From Chaetorhynchus papuensis (taxonomy: Eukaryota > Chordata > Aves > Passeriformes > Rhipiduridae), in NCBI GenBank assembly GCA_013396525.1, contig VWYX01000725.1, forward strand, positions 370,167-434,166: a stretch of 64,000 nt of DNA, written 5' to 3'. Every line of letters starts with the position of its first letter. Positions within the stretch are counted from its first letter, which is position 1. Shown here one piece after another: positions 11,401 through 20,950 of the stretch. The position numbers and the translations under genes were made by a program. Under the pieces are notes generated by a model. That model saw nothing but the letters and a program-made list of their open reading frames with translations, had not been told where the DNA came from and ran no database searches.

Positions 11401-14400
11401 AGGAACAATGATCAGTTAGTCCAACTGCCTGACCTCTTCAGGGCTGATCAAAAGTTAAAGCATGTTGTCAAGGACATTGTCCAAACACCTCTAAAACACT
11501 GACAGGCTTGGGGCCTCCACTACCTCTCTAGGGAACCTGTCCCAGTGTTTGATCGCCCACTTGGTAAAGAAATGTTTCCTAATGTCCAGTCTAAACCTTT
11601 CCTCATACAGCTGTGAACCCTTCCCCTGTGTCCTGTCATTAAATAGAACAGAGATTGGCACCTCCTTCTCCACTTTCCATCCTCAGGAAGCTGCAGAGAG
11701 CAATGAGGCCACCCCCTCCATCTCCTTGTAGACAAGCACAGAGTCCTTAAGTGCTCCTCATAGGACATGCCTTCCAGAAAGGTAAACTATGCAACCCACA
11801 GTCTTCAATTTGCCTAAAATTTGCAGAACTGGTCTTCAACTAGAAGATTTGACAAAGTAGACTTCCTAAAATAATAATAATAAAAAAAAATAAAATACAT
11901 TGGGTTATGGAAAGCTTTTGTATTTAATAGATGTTTCGAATGCAATTGGTTGTTCACCTTCCTTTCTTTAACCTGCAATATCCAAATGTCATTCAGTTTC
12001 AGTGGTAGTTTCCAAAGACAATTTCTTTGTCCATTAATACCGTAGGTATTTTTTACAAGTCGTTACATAAAGGGTGGTCGATCACTGGAACAGGTTCCCC
12101 ACAGCACCAAGCCTGTCAGAGTTCAGGAATCATCTGGAGGATACTCTTGCTCATGTGGTTTAGTGTATGAAGTCCTGCGAGGAGCTGGGAGTTGGACTCA
12201 ATTAATTGGGGGTGTTTTCTGGTGTTCAAGTAGCATATAACTGACTTGTTAATTTTAAAAATTTCTTCTAAAACAATACTTGATCAGTGCTAAAAAAGAG
12301 GAGTAATTCTAACCCTATCATCAAGTTGCCAATAATTTGAGCAAATTTCTGTCTTTTGTATACTTGAGAAAAAGGCACAGCAATTATCTATAAGAGAAAG
12401 ACATAAATAAGACTGTTTAAACTATATATAAACCTTCCCTAAAAATAAGGCGTTTAAAAAAAGGAGTGTGTGAAGATGAATTGATTTTATTTGTTGCTCT
12501 TATTTCACTTATTTTCTTTAATACAATCTGTAAAATTTGAGTAGAGCTTGCTAATAGTATTGTATTTTGAAAAGTACATTTGCGAGTTGGAGGACTTCTA
12601 GAAATTGGTTCCTGAAATCTTCAGAAGAAATAGGTTTCTAATCTGTCATATGCAGTAGATTTCTCTTCTGTATTGTGCTGGGTGGGTTGTGTGATTCTTT
12701 TGAAGAATCTCTGTTCTTTTTGTTTGTAAATGAATGTCTTTCATATACAGAAAGAAGAAGTATCCTGATTTGTTTAAGTGGTTTTGCATTGAAACAGTAG
12801 AAGTTTGCTGCCCTGCTGGAACGTATGGACCTGATTGCCTTGGTAATTTTTCTTCTGAAAAGTTCAGTAGCAGATCTGGTTTTTTTCCTGTTTGTTTCAG
12901 TCTTTCCTGTCATGGACAAATTCATTATGTACGATATTTTGCATGATACACTGGCTGCTGTGTAGTATGTGCCTGCCTGTTGCCTCATAATTAAGTGCCT
13001 TGTGAATATCCTTTCCTGAATAAAAGTCTTCTGGGCATGTAGTAATGTACAAAGCTGTCAGGGGTACTGAGATGTGCAGAAATCATCTACCTTATGCTCA
13101 TATCCACACCTGACCCATCTTTAACAGCTCTTTGTGACATGAAGGTTGTTGTTTAGGTGGCTTTGAAGAATCTGTGTAGACTCTGTTTCAAGAGTAAAAC
13201 AGCCAAAATGCTGCTGGGGGATAAAATGAAGAAACTTGCAACTGAGGATCAATTAAAAAGGCAGTGAGAGAAATTAGGTAAAAGTAGGTGGGAGATGAAA
13301 GTAAGGTCTTTGCAAAAGTGATAAGAGATATTTTGGCCCCTGAAGCTGGTATAATTTATAAATCTTTAAAACTTTGCACCTTGTTAAGAGATAGATTTTG
13401 GCCACTTAATACATTGGTAAAAATTAAATCGTCATTCCCTATATGCATCTAAGTGATAGCCAGTAGATTTTTACAACTGTGATATGAGCCTTCTCAGAGA
13501 CCCAGAAAAAATAGAGTTACCAATTTTATCCAGGAAGCTAGGAAAATAAATAAAATTTTGAGCCATGGTCTTTACCCAAAATTAAATTGATAACTGAACT
13601 TACCTGGAGATTGTTTTGAGTGTCTCTTGTACTTGAATATATTATTGAGCATTGCCTTATTGCAAACCTTTTGGTTACTCTCAAGGGTAAAACAGACTTT
13701 GTAAATTATATCCTGGTATAGTGTGACTTTTTTAAAATTAATTTTTATTTTATTTTCTGTGAAGAGGGAGGGACTTCGGGTGCTTGTGTCTGAGAGTAGA
13801 AAGTTATTTCCTTAAACATCCAATTTAAAAATATTTTTGATCCTTTTTAGCTTGTCGTGGTGGGTCAGAAAGACCTTGCCATGGAAATGGCCACTGCGAT
13901 GGTGATGGTACCCGAGGTGGAGATGGCTCATGTAGCTGTAAGAAGGAATACACAGGAGAATTTTGTTTGGACTGTTCTAGTGGTTACTTCAGTTCCTTGA
14001 GAAATGAGACACATTCGGTTTGTACAGGTAGTGAACTCTTGACACATGCTTATGTCTTTGTGTTACTTCTTCGGGTTTTGTAAGCAAAACTAGAAACAGT
14101 TGAAACTAACAAATGCAGCAACAAAACATAGTTTGGTTACTCAGCTTTAAGCATAAAAGACATGTCAGTCAGTTTGGTGGAATTCTGAGGTTTTGCTAAG
14201 CCATTCCTCCAGATTGCCCTTGATTTTTAATTTTTTCTTCTGCTTTAAGAAGCAGAATTCATAAAAATCTTGGCCTCTCTAGGGGCTTCCAAAGTACTGT
14301 TAAAATCTTGAGCTGGAATTACTGCATACTGAACTACTTTAAAAGCTAGGTTTTCCTCATGTCTCAGATAAGCGTCAATGGAATAAATGGGCATGGAAAC

Positions 14401-17400
14401 AATTGATCTGTACTGCAAACTACTTAGATTCCAGTTAGGTATGCCTAAGTTTAATTTTGAAACAAAGTCAGGGTCATAGGAATAAAATGTTGCATTGGTC
14501 AGATTTTCGATTGTTCTTAGACCCTTGATGAGATTCTGCAACTGCTGCATCCTGACCCTGAGATCTAATAATATTGTTATTAAATAGTCTATATTGGGGT
14601 TTTTTTTAATCTGGTTGTGTAGCAATTCTTGTATATGACTCATTTTGTATTACAAAGTATAACATACATGTTACATATGGTGTGTTATATATGCATGTTA
14701 TATATATATATGTATAAAATATGCATACACAACTGATTTTCTAGTATATTTCCTTCCGAAGTTCTTCAGAATAATATCACTTCACACATTGCTCTCATAG
14801 CTAGTTGCAAATGAAGTAGTGTGAGGGTTCATTAGGTTGAGAAGTGCAGGGTTTGATGTTTAAACTCATGTCCCAGCTCTGAGGGGCTGAGCTAAATTTG
14901 CCTTCCTGATCTCCTCTTTTCAAATATTTTAGAAATTGGACTTGCCACTTCTAGTTCTAGGCAGTGTTCTCAGTGGTGCAAATAACTGTAATTGCTGGGT
15001 TTGGTTTCCAGGGGTATTTTGGGATTTTGCAGTTGTTTTGGACAGATAGCTGCATGTTTCTAAATTAAATCTTGCCCTTATGGAGGGGCCATCTTGTGAA
15101 TGGGAGTTTCAAGCTACTAAAAGATTATGGCTTCCAGTGAATCATGAATAAAGTTTTCTTTGAGCGTTTGTGTGCCCAAACTTGTCTTGGGATCTGTCAA
15201 CAAAACTCAGCTTGTAGTTTTCTCCTCTCAGCCTGCCATGCTGCCTGTAAGACTTGTACTGGTTCAAGTAACAAGGACTGCCAAGAATGTAAAGAAGGCT
15301 GGATTAAAAATGAAGATGGAGCTTGTGTGGGTGAGTAATGCTTGGCAGACTTCAAACAGGCTTTGTAGTAACAATGGCTAGTAAGATTAGATGACATCAC
15401 TTCCAAGTTTTATTGTATTTTATGGAAATGATCTGTCACTTTAGATTTCTACAGTTTTATTAGTCTCTCTCTTCCTAACTTGTTTCATGTTGCAGGAAAG
15501 CAGTATTTTCTCACCACTGATTGCCTGGTGATGATAGTTATCTTTATCATACTGTTCACTGTATGTCTGTTTAGTCTAGTGGAATACATATAGCAGCAAG
15601 TGGGGTGTTTCTTTTTAGACACGAGTTTTCTTGGTGTTTATTTGAATGCTAAACAATGTCCTGCTCTTGAATGAAGCTATTTTGCCTGCTACTAGAAGAT
15701 TCCTGTAAACTTAACTACATATTTTGTACTAATTGTACAATTGCCTTCACATAACGTTGTCATAAATGCTCAGCCCTAATAGAGTTCAAACGCTTCACTA
15801 AAAGCCATGCATGCTAACTTTTCCTGTTGTTGGACAGAAATATCGGGAGACATCAAGCTCGGAGCTTCCATTAATCTCTTACCTGTTTCTATTCTACCAT
15901 TTAACTTGGTTTATGAGGAGATAAGTGTGAAACACTTCAGGAAAAATGTGAGCACTGAAAATACTCCCAATGCAGGAATGCACTAGGGGAGAGTAACACA
16001 TTCTGTTTAACTGGTTGAATTTGACCCCTCAAAGACCTCTAACATAATGCCCGGAAACAGTGTCTTAGAACTGCTTCCTTTTCAAAGTGCCAGTGAGAAC
16101 TGGGTTTGAATTACAGCTTTTGCAATACCTGCTTAGGCAACTATTGAACACTGTGAGGGCGTTTTTAAGATGCTTTGATATTGTCTTCTGTGCAGCTGGG
16201 GTTTTTCCAAATAATTATTGTCACTAATGAACTATAAATCAATTGAGTAATCAGTACGAATGATGGGTGCAGCAACAGGATGAGAGTGACAGCAATGACA
16301 GGAAGAGAGGGACAGCAATAATAGCTTTTTTTTGTCTGAATTTTTTTAATGAAATACTCTTGCACCCTTTCCTCAAAAGCATAAGGTTTGCATGTTTTAA
16401 CTGTGCAGTGGAATTGGTTTTCAGCTTGACTGGTCCTAATCATAACCTGGTTTGCTTCAATTTGCTTTGTGTAGAATACTAAGTGGTGTGTGTATGTGCA
16501 TTTATGTAAGTTTTTTAGTCATATAAAAAGTTCCATAACTTAGTAACGTAGGAGCAGAAGAGAAAATAGTGTTCCAGAGCAGTAAACTGTCTGCTTGTTT
16601 GTTATGATACTTGCATAAATGCATTTGAAAATGACAAGGATTGCAGGTATCCTGGAATTTTATTTAATTTGAGCTCTTGAATTTCTGAAACATCTTTTAT
16701 TGCCATCACAAAACATCTAAGTGTCAGAGCCTGATCAGTTTTGATTTTCTAATGCAGGTTTAAGCTGAACAAAACAGTTTATGTTACCATGCTAGTTCTC
16801 TGTCTAACATGTTGCATACCTGAGCCCAAACTCATTGCAACAACTATTCTTTATGCAGTCAGTTTAAATTTATAGGATTCAAATGTTAATCTGGCTGTTT
16901 AATCATGACTACTATTTTAGGTAACTTGTCACTTTTTATGTTTCAGATTTAGATGAATGTGCTGCTTCTCCTTGCAAAGAGCACCAGTATTGTTTGAACA
17001 CAGATGGATCTTTCTCATGCAAAGGTTTCTTTTCAATCTGCTGTTGTATTTTACTGTCTAGAATCCTAACCTAATGCCAGAGGTAATGCTAAAAAATGCA
17101 TCATAGGTATTTGGTACAGTGTGGTCTGATCCTCAGTGGGCATGGGGAGGAGGAGGCTTTAGACCTATTGTATGAGTAAAACAAGAGATTTCTGGTTATT
17201 TCTACTCTGCTTTTGTAAGATCTCCCCTTAAGTACTGCATCCAGCTCTGGGGCCTCCAACATAAGGAAGTCATGGACCTGCCTAAGTGGGTCCAGAGGAC
17301 AACTGTGAAGATCTTGATCAAGGAGATCACCTTCCCCATGAGGACAGGCTGAAAGAGCTGGGGTTGTCCATTCTGGAGAAGAGAAGGCTCCAGAGCCTTT

Positions 17401-20400
17401 CAGTACCTAAAGAGGCCTACAACAAAGGTGGAGAGGGACTATTCACAAAGGCATGTAGTGGACAAGACAAGGAGGAATGACTTGAAATTGAAAAAGAATA
17501 GGTTTAGATTAGATATTAGGAGGAAAATCTTTACTGTGAGGGTGTCGAGGCACTGGACCTGAGACGTTATGAGTGCCCTGTCCCTGGACATATTCAAAGA
17601 CCGGTTGGATGGAGCTCTGAGCTACCTGGTCTAGTGAAAGGCGTCCAGCCCATGGCAGGCAGGTTGGAACTAGATGATCTTTAAGGTCAACTTCCAGCCC
17701 AAGCCATTCCATGATTCCTTGTGTGGGTAAGCCGTCTGACTTTTAAGGGTGGTATTTTAAACCCCAGATACACAATTTTTTTATGCATAAAATATTTTAT
17801 CTTTAGCATGTGATGCCAGCTGTGTAGGTTGCACAGGAGAAGGTTCTGAAAAATGTAAGACCTGCGCATCTGGATACGTGAAGGAAGATGAGAAGTGTAC
17901 AGGTTGGTGGACTTAGTACCTGGTAGAAGACTGGTTTGCTCACTCTTGCTTAGCCATGCTGAGGAGCTCATAAGTATGTTGGCATTTGTGTGCTTCAGCT
18001 TTCGTGCCTGTCAGAATGAACCCAGTCGTTCTGGTATTAGCTGCAAAGATGTTCTTAATAACTTCTTTTTTATTACTGAGCTAATATGCTTGACAGGGCT
18101 TAAAGTGAATCACTGGTATGAAGGAACAAGGTATTTTTATAGTAGGTTCAGGAAACAGCTACATGAGTCTTTTGTCAGTTACCTACCACTTCAGATCTGT
18201 GTTTCTATTCATTTTGTAACAGAAAGGCAGGAATTCTGTTAATCCATCAACGTCCAAGTTCAAATGATATTCATTCTTAGTGAATTATAACGTGAAATTA
18301 GACTTCCTCTGTGGGAAAGAGCAGAATATATGCATAATCTGAAGGAGCTATTCACTGTGATGATGTAGTATTTACAAGCTCTGTTCCCTTTAGCTATACT
18401 TTGATGGCATAAATAGAAAATGACTGTGGGGGAAATGTTCAGTAGGTTAAGATGAATTGCCTAATTGTGACAAACATAATTGCTTAATACATTTTTCCTT
18501 ACGGGGACCTGCAAAACATTAAAAAACAACAGTCCTGGGTGTTATCAGAATAACTTTGAAACAGTCCAGATCATGAAAAAATAGATTATTTTAACAGAAG
18601 TTAAGTCTGTTGCAGCAGCATTCTGCTCCTCAGTGTTTTTCATATTTGAATAGAATCTTGTTTATATGACTGAGCACAAATGAGGTTTATAACAAAATAA
18701 CAGCTATGGACTCTTTCTTTCCCTGTACTATCTCTAGATATAGATGAATGTAACCTTCCTGAAAAGGTCTGCACGAGAGAGAATCAAGACTGTGTTAATA
18801 CGTCAGGTAGTTACAAGTGTGTATGTTCAGAAGGGTTTGAAGATAAGGATGGAACATGTGTTCAAACTGTAAAACCAGGCAAGTAGCTTTTCAGGGACAA
18901 TTTTTAAAAAATATGCTGTATCAACAACTTGGAGTTTTATTTCAGTCTGAGGGTCTAGTTGCTTGTAAACCCCTCTGTGTAATTTGTTGTCTTCGTACAG
19001 CTGTGGTCTGTATCAATAGTTCATAGTGTAGGCCACACTCTGCCATGTTTTCTTGCTTACAGATAGTTTATGTTTTTAAACATTCTGTTATTGTGTTGCT
19101 ACATTTTTGCTTAACTCAAGGTTGTGTTTTTAAGTCACTTAAGGGTTTGGCTTTGTTGCATAAAATGAGCTAGCAAATTTCTGCTGTCATAAAAAGAAGT
19201 TCATCCTCCCCACTTCTTTCCTTTATCATTAATTGTAGTGACTTAAAGGTTTACCTGACTGCATGCTATCTTCAACTCATTGAAATCTCAGAAAATTATG
19301 AATTCTTTTTGCTGGATGACAAAGCCGAATTTGTTTATTTTGCGATCACGTATGTGCCAGAGCTGGTGTTAAGGCGAAGACATCCATCTATCAGTCATAG
19401 GGAACTGTTTAGCTTCACTTAAACTATACCTTCAGTTGAAAAATGAAACTATCATTTTTTCTAGGATGTATTGACCCATATGGACAGAACTACGTTCATT
19501 AAATATTCCATTACTCCATGTAGGCTTCTTTTACAATTCCCGAGAGAAAGATGGGATTATTTTGCAGTAACAACTGTAGGACAATAGATGAGGGACACTT
19601 AATTTCATACCTTTATTTTCTTTCTACTTCTTAGCTTGTTTGGATTTTTTTGTCCCCCCATTTCCGTCCCCAAGACTGATTTTTCATCTTGTACTAATAA
19701 GTTGTAAAGGTGCCTGTTGTTTTGCTGCTCAAGTTCATACCTTATACTCAGTGCTCACTGTTATTACTCCTGTAGAATTAGTTATGTACCACTCTGATAT
19801 GTAGGGTATCAGGTTCCTACGATTTTTAATGTGGTCTGACATTTTGAGACTAAAAGTAAAATGAAAGGTTGACAAATTGGCTTAGGTTTTTTCGTTTAGA
19901 TAATGCTTTTCCCAGTATAATAAAATTGCTCTGCTTTTTTAAAGGTTGTTCTAACATCTGAACTGAGCAGTTTGTACTATAGAAAACAATTTTAAGTAAG
20001 ACTTGCCCTATTTTTTCAAATATCGGAGCTGCTGCTGACAGGTTGTGTGGAAAGGAGGAAATTCACTGTGAATAGCTGAAAACAAAAGCCTAGAATAGAA
20101 ATATCTGTGCTGATTTTTTTTTTCCTTCCACTAACAGTATAATACCAGTTTATTTGAAAAATTTTGTTTGCATATAGTAAAAAAAATAAATATGAACTTA
20201 GGTTAGGGGAATGGTGCAAGTAGATGTTATATAGGGCTTAATTGCTTCTCTGGTCTTGATAAATATGTTGATTTGGGTTTCTCTTTAAAAAATCCTAATT
20301 TCAAAAATCATAATTTTATATATATAATTATATATGTATAATTGATAGTAGATTTGTATTCTAATTGTAATATTTAACTTCACAGGAGAGGAAGTAGAGA

Positions 20401-20444
20401 ATGAAACAACTGAGCCTTCACATACTGAACATGTTGACTTATGA
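8230..20444 (+). CDS. CRELD2: CRELD2, cysteine-rich EGF-like domain protein 2 (10 coding exons)
   Basis: Ten exons (8230-8400, 9436-9518, 10416-10526, 12751-12842, 13851-14027, 15232-15330, 16947-17024, 17807-17902, 18738-18878, 20386-20444) join in frame to 368 codons plus stop; human CRELD2 is about 353. CRELD2 is an ER-resident, partly secreted protein with a CxxC motif, linked to disulfide handling and the unfolded-protein response. Order seen: signal peptide (about 1-36), CSTC motif (45-48), WE-rich CRELD domain with NTAWEEKTLSKYES (about 71-84) and EKWWFKL to about 150, EGF-like module (153-211), furin-like repeat (212-244), calcium-binding EGF starting DLDEC (245-270), second furin-like repeat (271-302), second calcium-binding EGF starting DIDEC (303-349), and an acidic tail ending HVDL. 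Start: GCCATGG is a strong Kozak match and precedes the signal peptide. The last intron is GC-AG. No frameshift was seen. Confidence 0.95.
8401..9435 (+). other. CRELD2: CRELD2 intron 1
   Basis: GT-AG intron; its first ~290 bases belong to the CpG island. No further element recognised. Confidence 0.85.
9436..9518 (+). CDS. CRELD2: CRELD2 exon 2
   Basis: After TTTGTAG it codes GLADTAKKNFGGGNTAWEEK and on to KYES, almost identical to the mammalian WE domain start. The donor is CAG|GTGAGC. 83 nt, ends in phase 2. Confidence 0.94.
9519..10415 (+). other. CRELD2: CRELD2 intron 2
   Basis: GT-AG intron, AT-rich. It contains a small direct repeat (AGTAATGATCG twice at about 9812-9834). Nothing else recognised. 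Confidence 0.85.
10416..10526 (+). CDS. CRELD2: CRELD2 exon 3
   Basis: After CTTGCAG it codes EIRLVEIIENLCDSSNFECN and on to EKWWFK; the donor is TT|GTAAGT. 111 nt, phase 2 to 2. It carries two cysteines of the CRELD domain and the acidic/tryptophan-rich stretch that names the WE domain. Confidence 0.93.
11354..11782 (-). mobile_element. CR1 LINE fragment, antisense
   Basis: Reads as the reverse complement of a CR1 3' region. It begins with a degenerate ATAGAATAGAAT microsatellite (the CR1 3' tip), then TTGGAAGGAACAATGATC, TCCAACTGCCTGACC, GGGGCCTCCACTACCTC, GGGAACCTGTCCCAGTGTTTG and CTCCTCATAGGACATG, all typical avian CR1 phrases. It lies in CRELD2 intron 3 against the direction of transcription. 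Confidence 0.9.
12072..12213 (+). mobile_element. CR1 LINE fragment, sense
   Basis: GGTGGTCGATCACTGGAACA, then GGTTCCCC, CCAAGCCTGTCAGAGTTCAG and GAGTTGGACTCAAT match the 3' part of CR1 in sense orientation. The very 3' tip is missing or diverged. Confidence 0.8.
12751..12842 (+). CDS. CRELD2: CRELD2 exon 4
   Basis: After CATATACAG it codes KKKYPDLFKWFCIETVEVCC and on to GTYGPDCL; the donor is G|GTAATT. 92 nt, phase 2 to 1. The CC and TYGPDC residues are typical of the CRELD domain to EGF transition. Confidence 0.93.
12843..13850 (+). other. CRELD2: CRELD2 intron 4
   Basis: GT-AG intron, AT-rich. I see nothing in it beyond ordinary intronic sequence. Confidence 0.85.
13851..14027 (+). CDS. 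CRELD2: CRELD2 exon 5
   Basis: After TCCTTTTTAG it codes the first EGF-like module (ACRGGSERPCHGNGHCDGDG to YTGEFC) and SSGYFSSLRNETHSVCT. 177 nt, phase 1 to 1; the donor is G|GTAGTG. It contains one N-glycosylation sequon (NET). Confidence 0.94.
14245..14643 (-). other. Unrecognised antisense ORF in CRELD2 intron 5
   Basis: An uninterrupted 132-codon frame on the strand opposite CRELD2, from ATG at 14643 to TAA at 14245. I do not recognise the protein. Its composition is protein-like rather than the low-complexity look of neighbouring chance frames: an amphipathic start (SHIQELLHNQIKKNPN), a leucine/glutamine helix (LRVRMQQLQNLIKGL), several N-x-S/T sequons, and balanced residues. A stop lies three codons before the ATG. 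The minus strand after the TAA is A-rich (about 14240-14222), which could be a decayed poly(A) tail. Possible readings: a fragment of a retrocopied gene, a remnant of an ancient viral or retroelement insertion, or chance. No splice or promoter evidence was seen. Confidence 0.35.
14664..14730 (+). repeat. TATATG-rich low-complexity stretch
   Basis: Alternating TATA/CATG units, including TTATATATATATATGTATA at about 14699-14717, in CRELD2 intron 5. Confidence 0.7.
15232..15330 (+). CDS. CRELD2: CRELD2 exon 6
   Basis: After TCCTCTCAG it codes a furin-like cysteine-rich repeat (CHAACKTCTG, CQECKEGW, GACV). 99 nt, phase 1 to 1; the donor is G|GTGAGT. Confidence 0.94.
15331..16946 (+). other. CRELD2: CRELD2 intron 6
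   Basis: GT-AG intron, AT-rich. No repeat family or hidden exon recognised. Confidence 0.85.
16947..17024 (+). CDS. CRELD2: CRELD2 exon 7
   Basis: After ATGTTTCAG it codes a calcium-binding EGF start, DLDECAASPC, and CLNTDGSFSCK. 78 nt, phase 1 to 1; the donor is AAAG|GTTTCT, which is weak after the GT. Confidence 0.92.
17025..17806 (+). other. CRELD2: CRELD2 intron 7
   Basis: GT-AG intron, mostly occupied by a sense-oriented CR1 fragment (17222-17718). Confidence 0.85.
17222..17718 (+). mobile_element. CR1 LINE fragment, sense
   Basis: Contains ACTGCATCCAGCTCTGGGGC, GACAGGCTGAAAGAGCTGGG, AGGAGGAAAATCTTTACTGTGAG-like and GTTGGAACTAGATGATCTT, and ends CCATTCCATGATTCC, the CR1 3' tip. It is a 5'-truncated copy in sense orientation in CRELD2 intron 7, with clear divergence (old insertion). 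Confidence 0.92.
17807..17902 (+). CDS. CRELD2: CRELD2 exon 8
   Basis: After ATCTTTAG it codes the second furin-like repeat (ACDASCVGCTGEGSEKCKTC, then GYVKEDEKCT). 96 nt, phase 1 to 1; the donor is ACAG|GTTGGT. Confidence 0.93.
17903..18737 (+). other. CRELD2: CRELD2 intron 8
   Basis: GT-AG intron. The 115-codon open frame across its start (17895-18242) has no family resemblance and is likely chance. Confidence 0.85.
18738..18878 (+). CDS. CRELD2: CRELD2 exon 9 (GC donor)
   Basis: After TATCTCTAG it codes the second calcium-binding EGF (DIDECNLPEKVC, CVNTSGSYKCVCSEGF, GTCVQTVKP). 141 nt, phase 1 to 1. The donor is CCAG|GCAAGT, a GC donor with otherwise perfect consensus. Without splicing the frame reads PGK then TAG at 18884-18886. 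Confidence 0.9.
18879..20385 (+). other. CRELD2: CRELD2 intron 9 (GC-AG)
   Basis: Starts GCAAGT and ends ACAG. It contains AATAAA at 19919-19924 and another near 20187, so an alternative composite last exon is possible. Confidence 0.8.
20386..20444 (+). CDS. CRELD2: CRELD2 exon 10 (terminal coding part)
   Basis: After AACTTCACAG it codes an acidic tail (GEEVENETTEPSHTEHVDL) and TGA at 20442-20444. The human protein also ends in an acidic tail with a KDEL-like REDL, so the frame and the choice of this exon are supported. The tail has one NET sequon. Confidence 0.88.
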
Positions 20445-20950
20445 TCTGCGTTCAGAACCAAAAGACATTCCTATCTCAAGTTTTAAATTATTGGACTAAG
20501 CCTCTGCTAGCTGACATACTGTGGAAGTGATATGAAATATGCAGGTTGCCATTAAGACTTTTTTTTTTAATGGTGACAACCTGCTCTTTAAGCTGCATTT
20601 CTTAAATCCCACTTTTTATATAATTCTTCAAGAACAACACTCTAGATGGGTTAGTATAAAATTTGAATGAACATAACATTGTACCCAGCAACTGTAAACA
20701 ACTTGCAGGCTTCTCGTTCTAGTGCCTACTGAAAACTATTATCTTCTGGAAGAATTTAGTTGCACTTCATAATTCAAGGAAAATTTAGACTGAAGTTTGT
20801 TGTTTCTAATCATGAGAAATATTTCTGTAACTGAAATACAGCTTTTGGAAATGGTCAAAGGGAATCTCTTTGAGGGGGGGAAGGGCTGTTCCCTTAAACA
20901 ACATAGAATGCCTAATACTGCATTCAATAAAAGTTTATTTTGTTGGAATG
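20445..20950 (+). other. CRELD2: CRELD2 3' UTR with poly(A) signal
   Basis: AATAAA at 20926-20931 follows the stop codon by about 480 bases and is followed by T/GT-rich sequence (TTTATTTTGTTGGAATGTG), the usual downstream element. The cleavage site is estimated at about 20950. Confidence 0.75.

Larger units (their letters stand above)
10527..12750 (+). other. CRELD2: CRELD2 intron 3
   Basis: GT-AG intron. It carries two CR1 fragments in opposite orientation (11354-11782 minus, 12072-12213 plus) and an (AAT)n/A-rich stretch near 11869-11897. Confidence 0.85.
14028..15231 (+). other. CRELD2: CRELD2 intron 5
   Basis: GT-AG intron. It holds an unexplained 132-codon antisense open frame (14245-14643) next to a TATATA-rich stretch at about 14664-14730. 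Confidence 0.85.

Noticed and set aside
11491..11768. Open frames on both strands in CRELD2 intron 3
   Set aside because: Explained by the CR1 3' fragment, which is non-coding there.
17286..17712. Open frames in CRELD2 intron 7
   Set aside because: Explained by the sense CR1 fragment.
18879..18886. TAG after exon 9 as the normal end of CRELD2
   Set aside because: Exon 10 restores a tail with the expected acidic character and a KDEL-like end, and the GC donor has full consensus otherwise. Kept as a possible isoform only.
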